A DNA stretch of 64,000 nt from Calonectria ilicicola (taxonomy: Eukaryota > Ascomycota > Sordariomycetes > Hypocreales > Nectriaceae): assembly GCA_020809705.1 (NCBI GenBank), contig CP085828.1:7068001-7132000 (forward strand), written 5' to 3'. The notes below the pieces were generated by a model that worked only from the letters and a program-made list of their open reading frames with translations, did no database searches and was not told the DNA's origin. Every line of letters starts with the position of its first letter. Within the stretch, counting starts at the first letter, position 1. Positions 41,373-51,584 of this stretch are shown here, one piece after another. The position numbers and the translations under genes are program-made.

Positions 41373-42415
41373 CGTCTTTCTTTCAAGCTTGGGCGTGTAA
41401 TTTATGGAAGAAAAGGCTGAGTATCTTAGATGTTGAATTTTGATGAGAAATCGCTTGGGAGAATACGCCAAGTTGATTTTTGCTGATCTACTTGAGCCAA
41501 GAGCGGAACAATGGCCGGGTCTTGTATTTGAAAGGCCTCTCCATCTTGAACTACCAGTTACGTCTACAGTGAAATTCTATCAACAACGTATTCACATGGC
41601 CGGAACATCCGAATAGCATCAAAATGGTCCGAAGCAGCAGTCATCGGCTATGATGCCCTAATTTTTGCCAATCCCATTGGCTTTAACACGGCGGTTCTCT
41701 CGATCGGTGGAGCAAATCGTCAGATATCGAACGCATCTCGGATCCAGAATTAGGGCTGTGCCTAAATGTCGGTGCTCTCTCGTAAGGACTGATCTCCAAT
41801 TGCGTTTCGCGACTGAACAACTCGTGTCGATATCTTTACGACGCCGAGAGCCCAATAGATGTTGAAAAATGACATCGGAGAATGAGCAAGGTCAAGGATG
41901 ATGGATATTTACCTGCAGGGGGGGCCCTGTCCCTCTGAGCAGTGGAGACGGAAGTCGGAGGTTGCGCACGTTTATTGATTGGATGAGAATACGGTGCTCC
42001 GCTTACTTATTTAGCCAAGCCAATCAAATCATCCCGCTAAGACTTCACAATTTGATTACGCGGATCGCGGGTTCAAGAAAGGGTCACAGCGGTCTGGGAG
42101 TCATCATGACGCGTAGCTCCTCAGGTCTGCGTCACTTGTGCGCGCCAGTCTAGTTACCATTGAATATTGGAAATTCCGAGAAGCTTGATTCTTATTCTAA
42201 TTTTTTTTTTTAATAATTAATGAACATAGCATCTCCGTAGCACATCTCTTTTGCAGATTCGTGGTTCATGTGAATAATAGGACCTTCTCTTGACTCCATT
42301 CAAGAGAATTTTTAAAACTGCCAAGAAAGTATGTAAATAGAACTAATCTAAAGCTGGATTGAATTGTTGGGGAAGTGGCGACAATAAGAGTGTATTCAAT
42401 TTTGACTTTTGCTGC
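41373..42415. other. Intergenic spacer
   Basis: About 1.0 kb between the RTA1 gene start and the HET-ankyrin gene end. T10 and A/T-rich runs lie near 42200. The small frames on both strands lack family features and I see no repeats. Confidence 0.45.
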
Positions 42416-44836
42416 TTAATGCTTCCATGTACCCCGGCGCGGCTTCGGCCTCTCAGGAATGGGCCGAGAGCTGTTCTCAAGGAGCAACAGTTTTGCAATG
42501 GCATCATACTTATTCTTAATGGCCCACCATCGTGGTGCTTTCTTCTGTTTGGATTGCGAACCAACAAGGGCGCCCCTCCTGAGTAATAGCTCGATGGTAG
42601 CTTGTTGTCCACCATTCACAGCCCAATATAACGGTGCATGCCCATTATTGGCTTTCGATTCGATATCAGCGCCTTTGTCGAGCAGTAATCGTACAACAAC
42701 TACCTTTCCTTCTTTAGCAGCCTGCGATAGCGGTGTCCGGTCCCATACATCCTTGGTCTCAATATCTGCGCCTTTGTTAAGAAGTAACTGGACAATGCCG
42801 TTCTGTCCTTGCTGAGCTGCATGGGAGAGTGGTGTCCGTCTATCAGTGTCCTTTGATTCGATAGCAGCCCCTTTCTCAAGCAAAAAGACCACAACCGCCA
42901 CATGCCCTCCCCGGGCCGCGCATGATAGTGGTGTCCAACCATGTTCTTCCTTCACCTCGATGTCGGCGCCTCTCTCGAGCAATATCTACACAACGGACTC
43001 GTGTCCTTCCATAGCTGCATGAGATATTGCTGTCAAACTGCATAGATCATGGGATCTAATATCTGCACCTCTGTCAATTAATAACTCCACAATGTTCCCA
43101 TATCCCACTTTAGCAGCATGCAGGAGTGATGTACGACTATCCTTGTCTTTCGTCTCAATATCGGCCCCTTTGCCAAGTAACATCTCAGCGATTGCTGTAT
43201 GCCCATTCATAGCAGCATACGACAGCGGTGTTTGGCCGTTTTTATCTCTCGAATTAACACTGGTTTCTTTTTCGAGCAATAACTGCACGACTGTTATATG
43301 CCCATTTTTAGCTGCATGTGTCAACGGAGTACGACCGTTCCTGTCTCTGGAGTCTAGCTTGGCACCCCTGTTGAGGAGCAGGTTCAACACCATAAAGTAT
43401 CCTTTTTCAGAAACATACGACATCAGTGTCTTGCCAGACTCATCCTTGGACTCGAGGTCAACGCCATTGTCGAAAAGTAGATGCAAAATAGAATTGTGTC
43501 CATCTAATTCGGGCAATTCCAACACACTCTTGGTTAAAGGATCTGGTGTATTGGTCTTGGTGCCATTCTCAGGACACGGCTGATGTATAGTGGCCTTTAA
43601 GTTCTTCGGAATTAGTGAGATCAAAGTCTGCGCTAAATTGTACCTCGACTCGTTATTTGGGTCATATGCGAGAAAAAGTCGTGTGGCTACTTTAAGGAGG
43701 TTTGTGATCTCAATGTCTCCTCGTTTAAGAAGCCTTTCCAAAGCTTCCATGTCTTTATTGCTAAACGATTCCAGTAGTCTCTCAGTCGCATCGTTATTGA
43801 GACTCCTTAGTTGTGTTAGTAGATCTCTTATTGTTGGTACTTGTTTGACTTTGTTCGAGTCAATAATGTCGAAGAAGAGGAAACGGCAGATATCGTAGAC
43901 CAAATTCTGGGCAGACTTTCCGTAATCGGGAGAGAGATCGGCAGAATTCTTTGCGTCTGATGCCATTCCTAGCAGTGCATAGATCAGATCTCGAGAGTCG
44001 CTAGCTTGACCTTGGCCAAAATTTCTCGAAAGCGTATAAAGCTCTTGACTATGGCTCCACCAGGAGTCATTCCTAGATGGACCAGGCATAATATCCAAAA
44101 CAGCTTGACAATGAGGGTCGGGTTTTGCTCCTATAAGCAGCGGAGCAAGAGCAAAGAAGCGCGCACGAACAGACTTCATACCACAGTACACCAAAGCATT
44201 TCTGGCGTTGGCTACTTCTTGCAAGATCCATATTCTTTTGAACCATGATCGGGCTAAAAGAATTTCTAGCCCCTCACGTTGCAGGGCTAGTAGATTAAGA
44301 TGCTTGCGTCTCAGCACGGGTTGAACTGTAGTCCAAAGCCCCATCCAACGGTGGTCGGTATGCTTCCAATCTTTGCATACATGTCTATTACTCTCGTCTT
44401 GAAGATTTCGTAAGGAATCCATAATAACGTTTGTCTCATGTGTTGATTCACCCAGCCAAAAAATTACTCTGTCGGCCTGCTTATATATCTGCCCCATTTC
44501 TTGAACTTGGTGACCTCGTTCGTTTTCGTTACTCTGGTCAATGCAAACAGCATCCACCCAAAGTATTCGGTCTTCATCTTTTGAACGCAAATGCTCAAGG
44601 GCAACGTATAAATTTCGGGTAATTCCAAGCTTCTGCCCATTCAACCAGATGTCATTGTCGCTCTGAGTGGATCCCCAGGTATATGACAAGGCTTCATAAG
44701 ATATGACTCTTTCGGGTTCATCCAGCCACGCTAAAAAGATCTCACATTGCACATCAGATCCTTCCGCTTTCAAAAGTCGTAGCAGCCGAAAAGATGGCCT
44801 GGCGAGATCAAGTGAATCATACTTGAACAGTTCCAT
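42416..44836 (-). pseudogene. HET-ankyrin protein interrupted by an in-frame amber codon
   Basis: The frame opens at 44836 and has a HET domain (EALSYTWGSTQ, ILWVDAVCIDQSNENER, ARSWFKRIWILQEVA), a 200-residue linker, and then about ten ankyrin repeats. Codon 617 (42986-42988) is TAG, but the same frame then runs on for 189 codons through five further repeats to a normal stop. The amber falls inside one repeat: GHESVV, stop, then ILLERGADIE, where repeats around it have Lys, Gln, Glu or Ala. An intron cannot explain it because repeat spacing is exact. The locus would make a 616-residue truncated protein, or about 805 residues if the codon were sense or read through. Repeats share KGADIETKD and TPLSHAA cores, as if recently expanded. 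A sequencing error of one base is possible. Confidence 0.8.
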
Positions 44837-45005
44837 ACTTGGCCCATGAGAATGGGATTTTATGCTGGTGGCGATGAATTTGTGACAATGACACCTGAAG
44901 GAGCAGGTATTGTGAAGATTTCCTGAGACTGATTAATGGTTGGTTGTGGAAATCTGGCTGGGGAAATTGGAGGGGTGGTGGAGGATGCGCTAGCCATAGC
45001 TCAAG

Positions 45006-45017
45006 CTGTTTAAACAG
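45006..45017. repeat. Perfect 12-bp palindrome
   Basis: CTGTTTAAACAG is self-complementary. It lies about 170 bp upstream of the HET-ankyrin start. Function unknown. Confidence 0.4.
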
Positions 45018-46506
45018 GCCAGCTTGGGCGGTTAGCTGAATCAAGCGGCCAACCATAGCTAGAGCAGCGAAATTGAGTCTCGCTTAGCTAACAAATTCAT
45101 CCAATTAAAGCCCTGGCTGTTTGTGTCCAACAAATGAATCACACTGTGGCTTGCAACAACCAACAATCAAATTGCCTGCCAATTTTGAGGGTTCCGTCCA
45201 ATCTAATGACTAACTGTTTTCTAACGTAGTTTACAGCAGCCTTTTATAGAAAAGGAAACAATCTCGGGTACAAGATACAATCGCGCTTGATCGAGACTAT
45301 GATCAGTACATCAAAAGGCCAAGATTTAACACAACAACACCCTATGTGAGGGCTTCATTTTAAATTGCATGGGATAGCCACGAATGGTAGATGATAAATA
45401 TTATATTGCGATGACTATTTTACCCTGACATAGAGCCCCACATCCAGTCCATTTATCGGACGAGTTCACTATATTGGGCTCGCCATCAGGCCAGGCTGCA
45501 AAGTTGCATGATAGGCTATATACCTCATCCATTGGAACACTAGACAACCAAACTAACGCTTACCAATAAGTCTCGAGGATAAATATGAATTTTTTACTCC
45601 GGTACTCTGTGTGGGCTCGTTCACGCAGCAAGCAAGAGCTTGAGAAAAAGCATGTTCCGATGTCTCGATCCAATTGGTAAGCCGATTTCTAGAACCAACT
45701 GCAATTGTAGGTTTGTCATACTGTTAGGCTATAATTATAGCGCGACTCCTAATAATATTATTGCGTAATTAATGTAAGCTTGAGCGCGTAACCATGAGGT
45801 CATTCGACCATTGATTTTGCTGAATGGGAGTCTAGGGTATGCCTAGTGTAAATCATATTCACAGAGCGCATCGAAGATACGCCTCTAAATATAGAATAGT
45901 GAAATATATAAATCTATAAAACAGAGGCAATATGAATGTGATGCAACCTTGCGTCAAAGTTATTTCCTAAAATCTTGACAATTAGAACCAGATTGGTGCC
46001 CGCAGCAGAATGGGTATGCGGGGCGGGCCACCATGACACTGGTCGCAAAAAGGGATTGCCTGCCGTTGAAAGAACTCTGCAGTGTTTCAATCTACTGCAA
46101 GTATCTCCTCGTGGAAAAAATGCATATCTACTAGTTCAATCGGGTTGCATTGGTGTTGCTGCTGCTGCTGCGTGGGGATCTTACTTTAGGTGAGCCAGCC
46201 CGCCCATCTCGCTTGGTACGAACCCAGGCCCATGACCACGGCATTTCCAGGTTTCATCCCGTTGAAACTCAATTCATGACGAATCAGCCCCTCTTGATTA
46301 TTTACTCCCTGTGTCGAACGATTATATACGCGCGTGTGATGATGTGTCAGATTCGTTCTTGGGTGCATGGCCCAGTTTGGGCATCTCAAGCACTAGGGAC
46401 CTTGTTCAACGCCGGGCAAATGGAGCGACGCACAAAAGCCAGCGACACCGGAAATAACTCGCATCGTAAGGTCACGAGCGGTGGCCGCCGATCAGATTAC
46501 CAATCT

Positions 46507-46665
46507 GATAAGCCACTGCTACCAGGCACAGACGGCGCATGGCATTAGCCCGACGCCCAGGAACCGCGTTACGAGGCCAGAGACATACGGAATTGCGGAG
46601 CCTCTCTCTCCGTCGGGGAGTTGGCGACATTGGAGATGGAGCGAGATAAGGCAAATGCCGATAAT
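46507..46665. promoter_or_regulatory. Cluster of GATA sites
   Basis: GATAAG at 46507-46512, GATAAG at 46645-46650 and GATAAT at 46660-46665 sit 440-600 bp upstream of the dioxygenase ATG. Clusters of HGATAR sites bind AreA/Nit2-type activators of nitrogen catabolism in filamentous fungi. The role here is inferred. Confidence 0.35.
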
Positions 46666-46977
46666 CTCCCCGAATAATTGGGACCGGTACATCCCGGTGC
46701 CCATTCCCAAACTCTGGTGCCTGCTCCCTGCATGAGCGTGTCGCAGCATCATGACAAGTATGGGAGACGCAAATGTGCCAAATAACGTCATGCGGGATCC
46801 ATGGCCCTGATTGGCCCATCTTGGTCCTCTCCACGTTGTGTACGCACTAGTCTGGGGTGTCATGGCCACTCCGTGATATCGACCTTCGAGCACGCAATCC
46901 CCAGATCGACCAACGCCCCTCGCTGGCGAAGGCGCAATCGTCATGATGCGGGGCCGACAACGGAAGTGGGATTGGGA

Positions 46978-46983
46978 TATAAA
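46978..46983 (+). promoter_or_regulatory. TATA box of the dioxygenase gene
   Basis: TATAAA in GGGATATAAATGC lies 126 bp before the ATG. It precedes a CT-rich leader, a normal fungal core promoter layout. Confidence 0.55.
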
Positions 46984-47044
46984 TGCTTCAAGAGCTGTGA
47001 ATCTCGTGTAAGACGGAAAACCTAGGACCAACAAGACACTTCTC

Positions 47045-47098
47045 TTGCCTTCAATTGCCTGCAATTGCCTGCTTACAATTGTCTTACACACCCAATTG
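47045..47098 (+). repeat. CAATTG-rich tandem leader
   Basis: Four CAATTG hexamers (47052, 47062, 47076, 47093) lie within 47 bp just before the ATG. Two to three copies of a TTGCCTGCAA decamer overlap them. They lie in the probable 5' untranslated leader. Confidence 0.5.
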
Positions 47099-47103
47099 AC
47101 ACA

Positions 47104-48424
47104 ATGGCGCCCGGTGCTTTGATTGACGACTCTACCTCGGCGGCTACTCTGCCCCAGGTCAAGAACGCTGATGCTCCCCGCAGCATCTTCCCAGATGGCA
47201 TCCGAACCTCCGGCCAGCACAACCCTCTCTATGAGAAGCTCAGGCCTTATGCCGACTTCCCCAAGGAGATCACCGGCCCTACGCTCTGGAAGAAGGAGGA
47301 CTACGAGAACCAGCCTGACAAGTGGACTCACCCCTTCACAGACGAGGAGATCCAGGAATTGAGCGACACTGCCGACCGCTTCATTGCCAGCGGCATTCCT
47401 TTGACCGGAATCTCTAAGGTATGTGAACTTGCCAATCCAGCCCACAGACTAATGACTAACATGCCTTCTCAAGGAAAACTTTCCCCTCCCAATTCTCAGC
47501 AAGGCTCTTGGCGAGCTCCGCGAGGATCTGCTAAATGGCAAGGGCTTTATCCTGTTTAAGCGATTCCCCGCGCAATCCTGGGGACCCCTGAAGAACGCTG
47601 TGGCCTACATGGGTCTCGGCACCTACATTGGATACTTTGTGTCCCAAAACGGCCTCGGCCACGTCCTGGGCCACGTCAAGGACGTTGGCGATGACGCCAC
47701 CCAGATCGACAAGGTCCGCATCTACAGAACCACTGCCCGCCAGTTCTTCCACGCCGACGACGGTGACATTGTCGGTCTGCTCTGCGTGCACCGTGCCCTC
47801 GAGGGCGGTGAGAGTGACATCGTTAGCATTCATAATGTGTGGAACTACCTCCAGGCCAACCACCCTGATGTGGCCGACCTCCTGACCCAGCCGGTCTGGT
47901 ACTTTGACCGCAAGGGCGAGACTTCTGAGGGCCAGGATGAGTGGCTCCGCCAGCCCATCTTCTACCTTGAGAACGGTGGCAAGGGTCGTGTCTACTGCAA
48001 GTGGGATCCTTACTTTGTGCGATCCCTGTCTCGATTCTCTGATAAGGGTCTCATCCCTGCTTTGAGCGATGCCCAGAAGCGCGCCATGCAGGTGCTTGAG
48101 GATACTTGCCAGCTACTGGCTCTCCACATGATCCTCGAGGTTGGCGACATCCAGTTCGTGTCCAACTCTCACCTTCTCCACGCCCGAACTGCCTACACAG
48201 GTAAGCCTCCACCTAAAGCATATCTTCTAGATGAACCAAAAAGCTAACAAACACCTCTAGACCACAACCCTCCTACTCCCCGACGACACCTTCTTCGCCT
48301 CTGGCTGGCCACCCCCGAGAGCGAGGGTGGTTGGTCACTGCCTTTCCATGACACCAACGAGAAGAAGCGTGGAGGAATCCAAGTAAACAACACTGCACCC
48401 AGGTGCCCGCTGGATGCGGAGTAA
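47104..48424 (+). CDS. TauD/TfdA-family alpha-ketoglutarate dioxygenase
   Basis: Exons 47104-47418, 47474-48200 and 48261-48424 give 401 residues. Introns are 55 bp (GTATGT to AAG) and 60 bp (GTAAGC to TAG). The iron triad is H198 and D200 in FFHADDGDIVGLL, with the distal His in LLHARTAYTDH. The co-substrate arginine follows in PPTPRRHLLRLWL, where the Asp of TDH is formed across the second junction. The fungal TauD-like family oxidises substrates such as taurine, sulfonates or small acids, and the precise substrate cannot be named. The protein is cytosolic by sequence. The first acceptor is AAG, with a CTAAC branch site just upstream, which keeps SKENFPLP in frame. A GATA cluster upstream suggests nitrogen control. 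Confidence 0.85.
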
Positions 48425-48829
48425 AAAAGGATCAACTGAATTTTTTAGCGAGCATGATTGCAATAATAAACACAAAACTGTAAAATACCCACTAAACTAG
48501 AATAAAAAAATGGGAAAGAATTAAAAAATATACTGGTCTTTATTCGTAGTTAAGTGTGCGGTGTGGGAGTCTAAAATAACTAGTTTCGCACTTGGAGTAT
48601 TTTACTGATTTCCCCAAATATACCTTGACTTCACTGTATTTACTTGAGAACTAATCAGGCTGCACATGCAGTGAAAAATGAAGAATATGATAACATCGTA
48701 ATATGCCATCTCTTCAATGAGATGCTTTGTTTATATACCGTTTATCTGTAATCTGTCTAGAACCACCTCTAGCATCTGTGTCTATATCTAGTGGTACAAA
48801 ACCAAAATCAAACAATTCTATTCTTGTTT
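48425..48829. other. Spacer between converging genes
   Basis: This 405 bp A/T-rich stretch is the 3' region of the dioxygenase and the GH5 gene. AATAAA at 48467-48471 region could serve polyadenylation. No coding frame. Confidence 0.5.
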
Positions 48830-51244
48830 TTAGCCGAGAAACAGCTGCACCACGGCGGCCAGGATGGCCATTACCACCGCGAGACAAATAAACCAAACCT
48901 CAGCACCAAAGTTCTTTTCTTCAAGCCAAGCCTCAAATTCTGCTGGTAAGAGATCAATGAAGCGGTCTGGAGGACCGGCCTGGCGTCTAGTGGCTACCCG
49001 TTCCAGGAGATGCTTTTGAAGTTTGGTAATCTCAACAACTAGCCGGTGGTGGGCCTTTGTATTGGAAGGGCGGTGGCGGACTAGCAACGTCTGCTGAGTC
49101 TGATCAAATGACCAATCGCCATCACTCACGTTGATCAAAAGATCGTGCTTGGCATAGTGGTAGCTTGGAATATAGACCTCTGTCAGACAAGACTTGTCTG
49201 TCGTCTTTTCCGAACCACCTTCGCTGACCCACTGAAATTCGTATTTAAGTGTTTTATAGTTCCAGTCCGAACGCACTGGCTTGCCGGCAATCTTGACGGC
49301 GTATGGGCGAATAATAACATCAAGGGTACGGCCTCCGCGATACAGCTCGTCGTCTTCGTGAGCCTTGTTTCGATAGTCAGGGCGTGCGGGGGAACTGTCC
49401 GCCTCATCATCTCCATTGATGATGGAAAAGTCCTCCTTGTTCCAACCATCTCCGTACTCAGTCTTGTTATGAGGGTTGTAGTTCCAGAGCGTAAAGCCTA
49501 CCATGTTGTCTTCCATGGCGGCAATGAGACCATTCATCAGGTCGCGCTGCTTGTCATACCATCCTGTGAGGAATGCAGCTCGACCGTTGATGTCGAAAGG
49601 AATACCAATCTCTCCAATAATAGTAGGCACGGGACCCAATGAGGTTTGTCCGTATCTTACAATATTTCCAAGCTGCTTTCTATAGTTTTTGCGCAATGAT
49701 TTGGCGCCAAAGTACAATGCATTAAGAATAAACATGCCTCGGGAAAGGCCTTGAACGTTGACGTGCATAAAGGCATGGTGCTTGCCGAATAGCACATTTA
49801 AATCATAAAAGTGTGGCGCATAGACAAAATTGGCTGGACGTTGGGTATCAATCACCGTCTTGACCGTGTATGTCTGGTTCTGGTCCTTTTCAGATGGTGG
49901 TTGCTGCGCAGGCCAAGGAGGAATGAACTCATTCGGGATTGGGGCGAGGAGAGTCATGCGATGAGGAGCATTACGGGTAACTCGCTCGGAGAATTTCTTG
50001 ATGAATGGGGCGTAAAAGTCGCTATACCACTCAATGGGTTTCCTGTCACGCCCCAGCCGATGATCAACATCAAAGTAATCCTTGTCTAGCACCACGGCCA
50101 CCTTTTTCTTCTCGTCCCACTCCCAAACGCCGTGGGCTCGCCACACGCACTGGCCCATGCCATGCTGCAGGTCGACATCTACGTTGGGACTGGTCGTCAG
50201 CCAAGCCGACTTGCCCTTGGGGTCAACACATGAGGAGTGGGAGACGCGAGTCGGCCACGGCCATGACTTGACGTAGAAGTTGATGTTCTGTGCGTAGCCG
50301 CTTCCGAGCGCTAGCGCCTGCGCAAGGGATGGGTAGTGGCCGATGTGGAGATCAGTGTCGTAGTTCCATCCATGAAAGTCGTGCAAGCTGATAAGGCCAC
50401 GGTGCGGCTCATTCATGGCCTCAAAGCCGAGGAAGGCTTCCAATGGACCCAATGTGTCTGCGAGTTTCCCGAATGCTTCGATAAACGCATCCTGGAGATA
50501 AGACTGGACCGATACAGTTTCGAGGGCTCCCTTGCCTCCGCCAATGGGTGCGCGTTGGCACTTCAGATTCGGAGCCAGTGCATCTCCAGCCCAGAACAAC
50601 GTGGCCATGGTGGATGCTGCAAGCTTCTGATAGCCAGATGGCCACACAAACGGCCCGCTAGCTTCCCGCTCGTTAATGAGGCCATTGGCCTTTTTCCACT
50701 CCTCCTGGCCGTGGATGTAGGCGGCGCCGGTTTCGGTGAAGGCTTCAATGTCAAGACCGGCAGCTTCAAAGGTCCAGCCGGGAGCTCCGCTTCCGCCGCT
50801 GTAGCGACTCCAAACATCTTGGTGGCCGCAGATGAAGACCTTGATGCCATAAGTGGGCATCAGCTCAACCAATGCCTTGAGGTAAGCAATGTACTCCAGG
50901 TCAAGGTCAGTGCTTGGGTTGGGACCCGAATGCGCCAACGATTCCCAGGTGACGAGTAGGCGGATAAATGGGAGACCCCAAGCTTGAAGCCTGCGAAAAT
51001 GTAGCGGCGCCTCCTCTAGGGGAAATGGGCGACCGGCAAAAGTGACGGTGCGGTGGTCATAGAAGCCCTCGGTGAGGTGGGACAGGCCATTGGGCTCGGT
51101 CGGGAGCTTGCTGAGGGGCGAGACATTGAGCCCGCGCAGGGCGATTACGCGGCCGTAGGCGTCGACAAAATGGTCGTCCTTGATGGCCAGAGGTCCGCCC
51201 AGCGCGGCGGCGGAGAGATCATGGGCTGCGCGCGTCTCGACCAT
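48830..51244 (-). CDS. GH5 steryl-glucosidase/glucocerebrosidase (EGCrP2/Egh1-type)
   Basis: A single exon encodes 804 residues. GH5 catalytic residues are both present: the acid/base Glu at about 278 (FEAMNEPHRG) and the nucleophile Glu at about 544 (IIGEIGIPFD). ALRGLNVSPLSKLP, FIRLLVTWESLAHSGP, YGIKVFICGHQDVWSRYSGG and FTLWNYNPHN are typical of endoglycoceramidase-related proteins. A C-terminal beta-domain follows, then one hydrophobic helix at the very end (CLAVVMAILAAVVQLFLG). There is no signal peptide, so a tail-anchored protein with a cytosolic catalytic domain is expected. The family cleaves ergosteryl-beta-glucoside or glucosylceramide in sterol-glucoside quality control. Which lipid is cleaved cannot be decided from sequence. 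The start at 51244 opens a clear MVETRAAHDLS context. Confidence 0.9.
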   Translation of the reverse strand: MVETRAAHDLSAAALGGPLAIKDDHFVDAYGRVIALRGLNVSPLSKLPTEPNGLSHLTEGFYDHRTVTFAGRPFPLEEAPLHFRRLQAWGLPFIRLLVTWESLAHSGPNPSTDLDLEYIAYLKALVELMPTYGIKVFICGHQDVWSRYSGGSGAPGWTFEAAGLDIEAFTETGAAYIHGQEEWKKANGLINEREASGPFVWPSGYQKLAASTMATLFWAGDALAPNLKCQRAPIGGGKGALETVSVQSYLQDAFIEAFGKLADTLGPLEAFLGFEAMNEPHRGLISLHDFHGWNYDTDLHIGHYPSLAQALALGSGYAQNINFYVKSWPWPTRVSHSSCVDPKGKSAWLTTSPNVDVDLQHGMGQCVWRAHGVWEWDEKKKVAVVLDKDYFDVDHRLGRDRKPIEWYSDFYAPFIKKFSERVTRNAPHRMTLLAPIPNEFIPPWPAQQPPSEKDQNQTYTVKTVIDTQRPANFVYAPHFYDLNVLFGKHHAFMHVNVQGLSRGMFILNALYFGAKSLRKNYRKQLGNIVRYGQTSLGPVPTIIGEIGIPFDINGRAAFLTGWYDKQRDLMNGLIAAMEDNMVGFTLWNYNPHNKTEYGDGWNKEDFSIINGDDEADSSPARPDYRNKAHEDDELYRGGRTLDVIIRPYAVKIAGKPVRSDWNYKTLKYEFQWVSEGGSEKTTDKSCLTEVYIPSYHYAKHDLLINVSDGDWSFDQTQQTLLVRHRPSNTKAHHRLVVEITKLQKHLLERVATRRQAGPPDRFIDLLPAEFEAWLEEKNFGAEVWFICLAVVMAILAAVVQLFLG

Positions 51245-51584
51245 GATGGCTGTTTGCGGAGTTGAGCTGGAGCTTGACCGCCGGATTGCCAGATGTCCAG
51301 CAGCCTGGAGACTTGGTGTTTTGCTGCTACCCCACGTGTTTTTTTTTTTTAGCGCCAGGGGGTTGGAGTTGCAGGCAGCCGTATAGCGAAACAGGAGGCA
51401 GTGCAGACAAGGGCGGGGGATGGGAATGGGTAATGTGAATGGTATTCTCTAAACATTAAACTGCTTTTTAAAATAAAACATCAACGCTTGCCGTCGTCAC
51501 AAAACCCGTGACGGTATCAATACTCGCTCATGATGCACCCGTCTTTCCTTTTACGCCTGCTCCACCGAGCCATGACCCAGGTCC
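51245..51584. other. Intergenic spacer
   Basis: This 340 bp stretch is the promoter of the GH5 gene and 3' region of the next minus-strand gene. A T10 run is at about 51340. Nothing else is seen. Confidence 0.5.

Larger units (their letters stand above)
44837..47103. other. 2.3 kb divergent spacer, HET-ankyrin / dioxygenase
   Basis: It contains a 12 bp palindrome (45006-45017), A/T-rich sequence at 45200-45950, three GATA-type sites (46507, 46645, 46660), a TATAAA at 46978 and a CAATTG-rich leader before the dioxygenase. A 308-codon frame on the minus strand overlaps the dioxygenase start and promoter and has no family features. I support no gene here. Confidence 0.5.

Noticed and set aside
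42986..42988. An intron explaining the amber codon in the HET-ankyrin gene
   Set aside because: Ankyrin repeat spacing is exact across the stop, so removing any intron would break a repeat.
46519..47445. A 308-codon minus-strand frame
   Set aside because: It runs antisense across the start and first exon of the TauD-like gene, and mirrors its codon bias. No family features.
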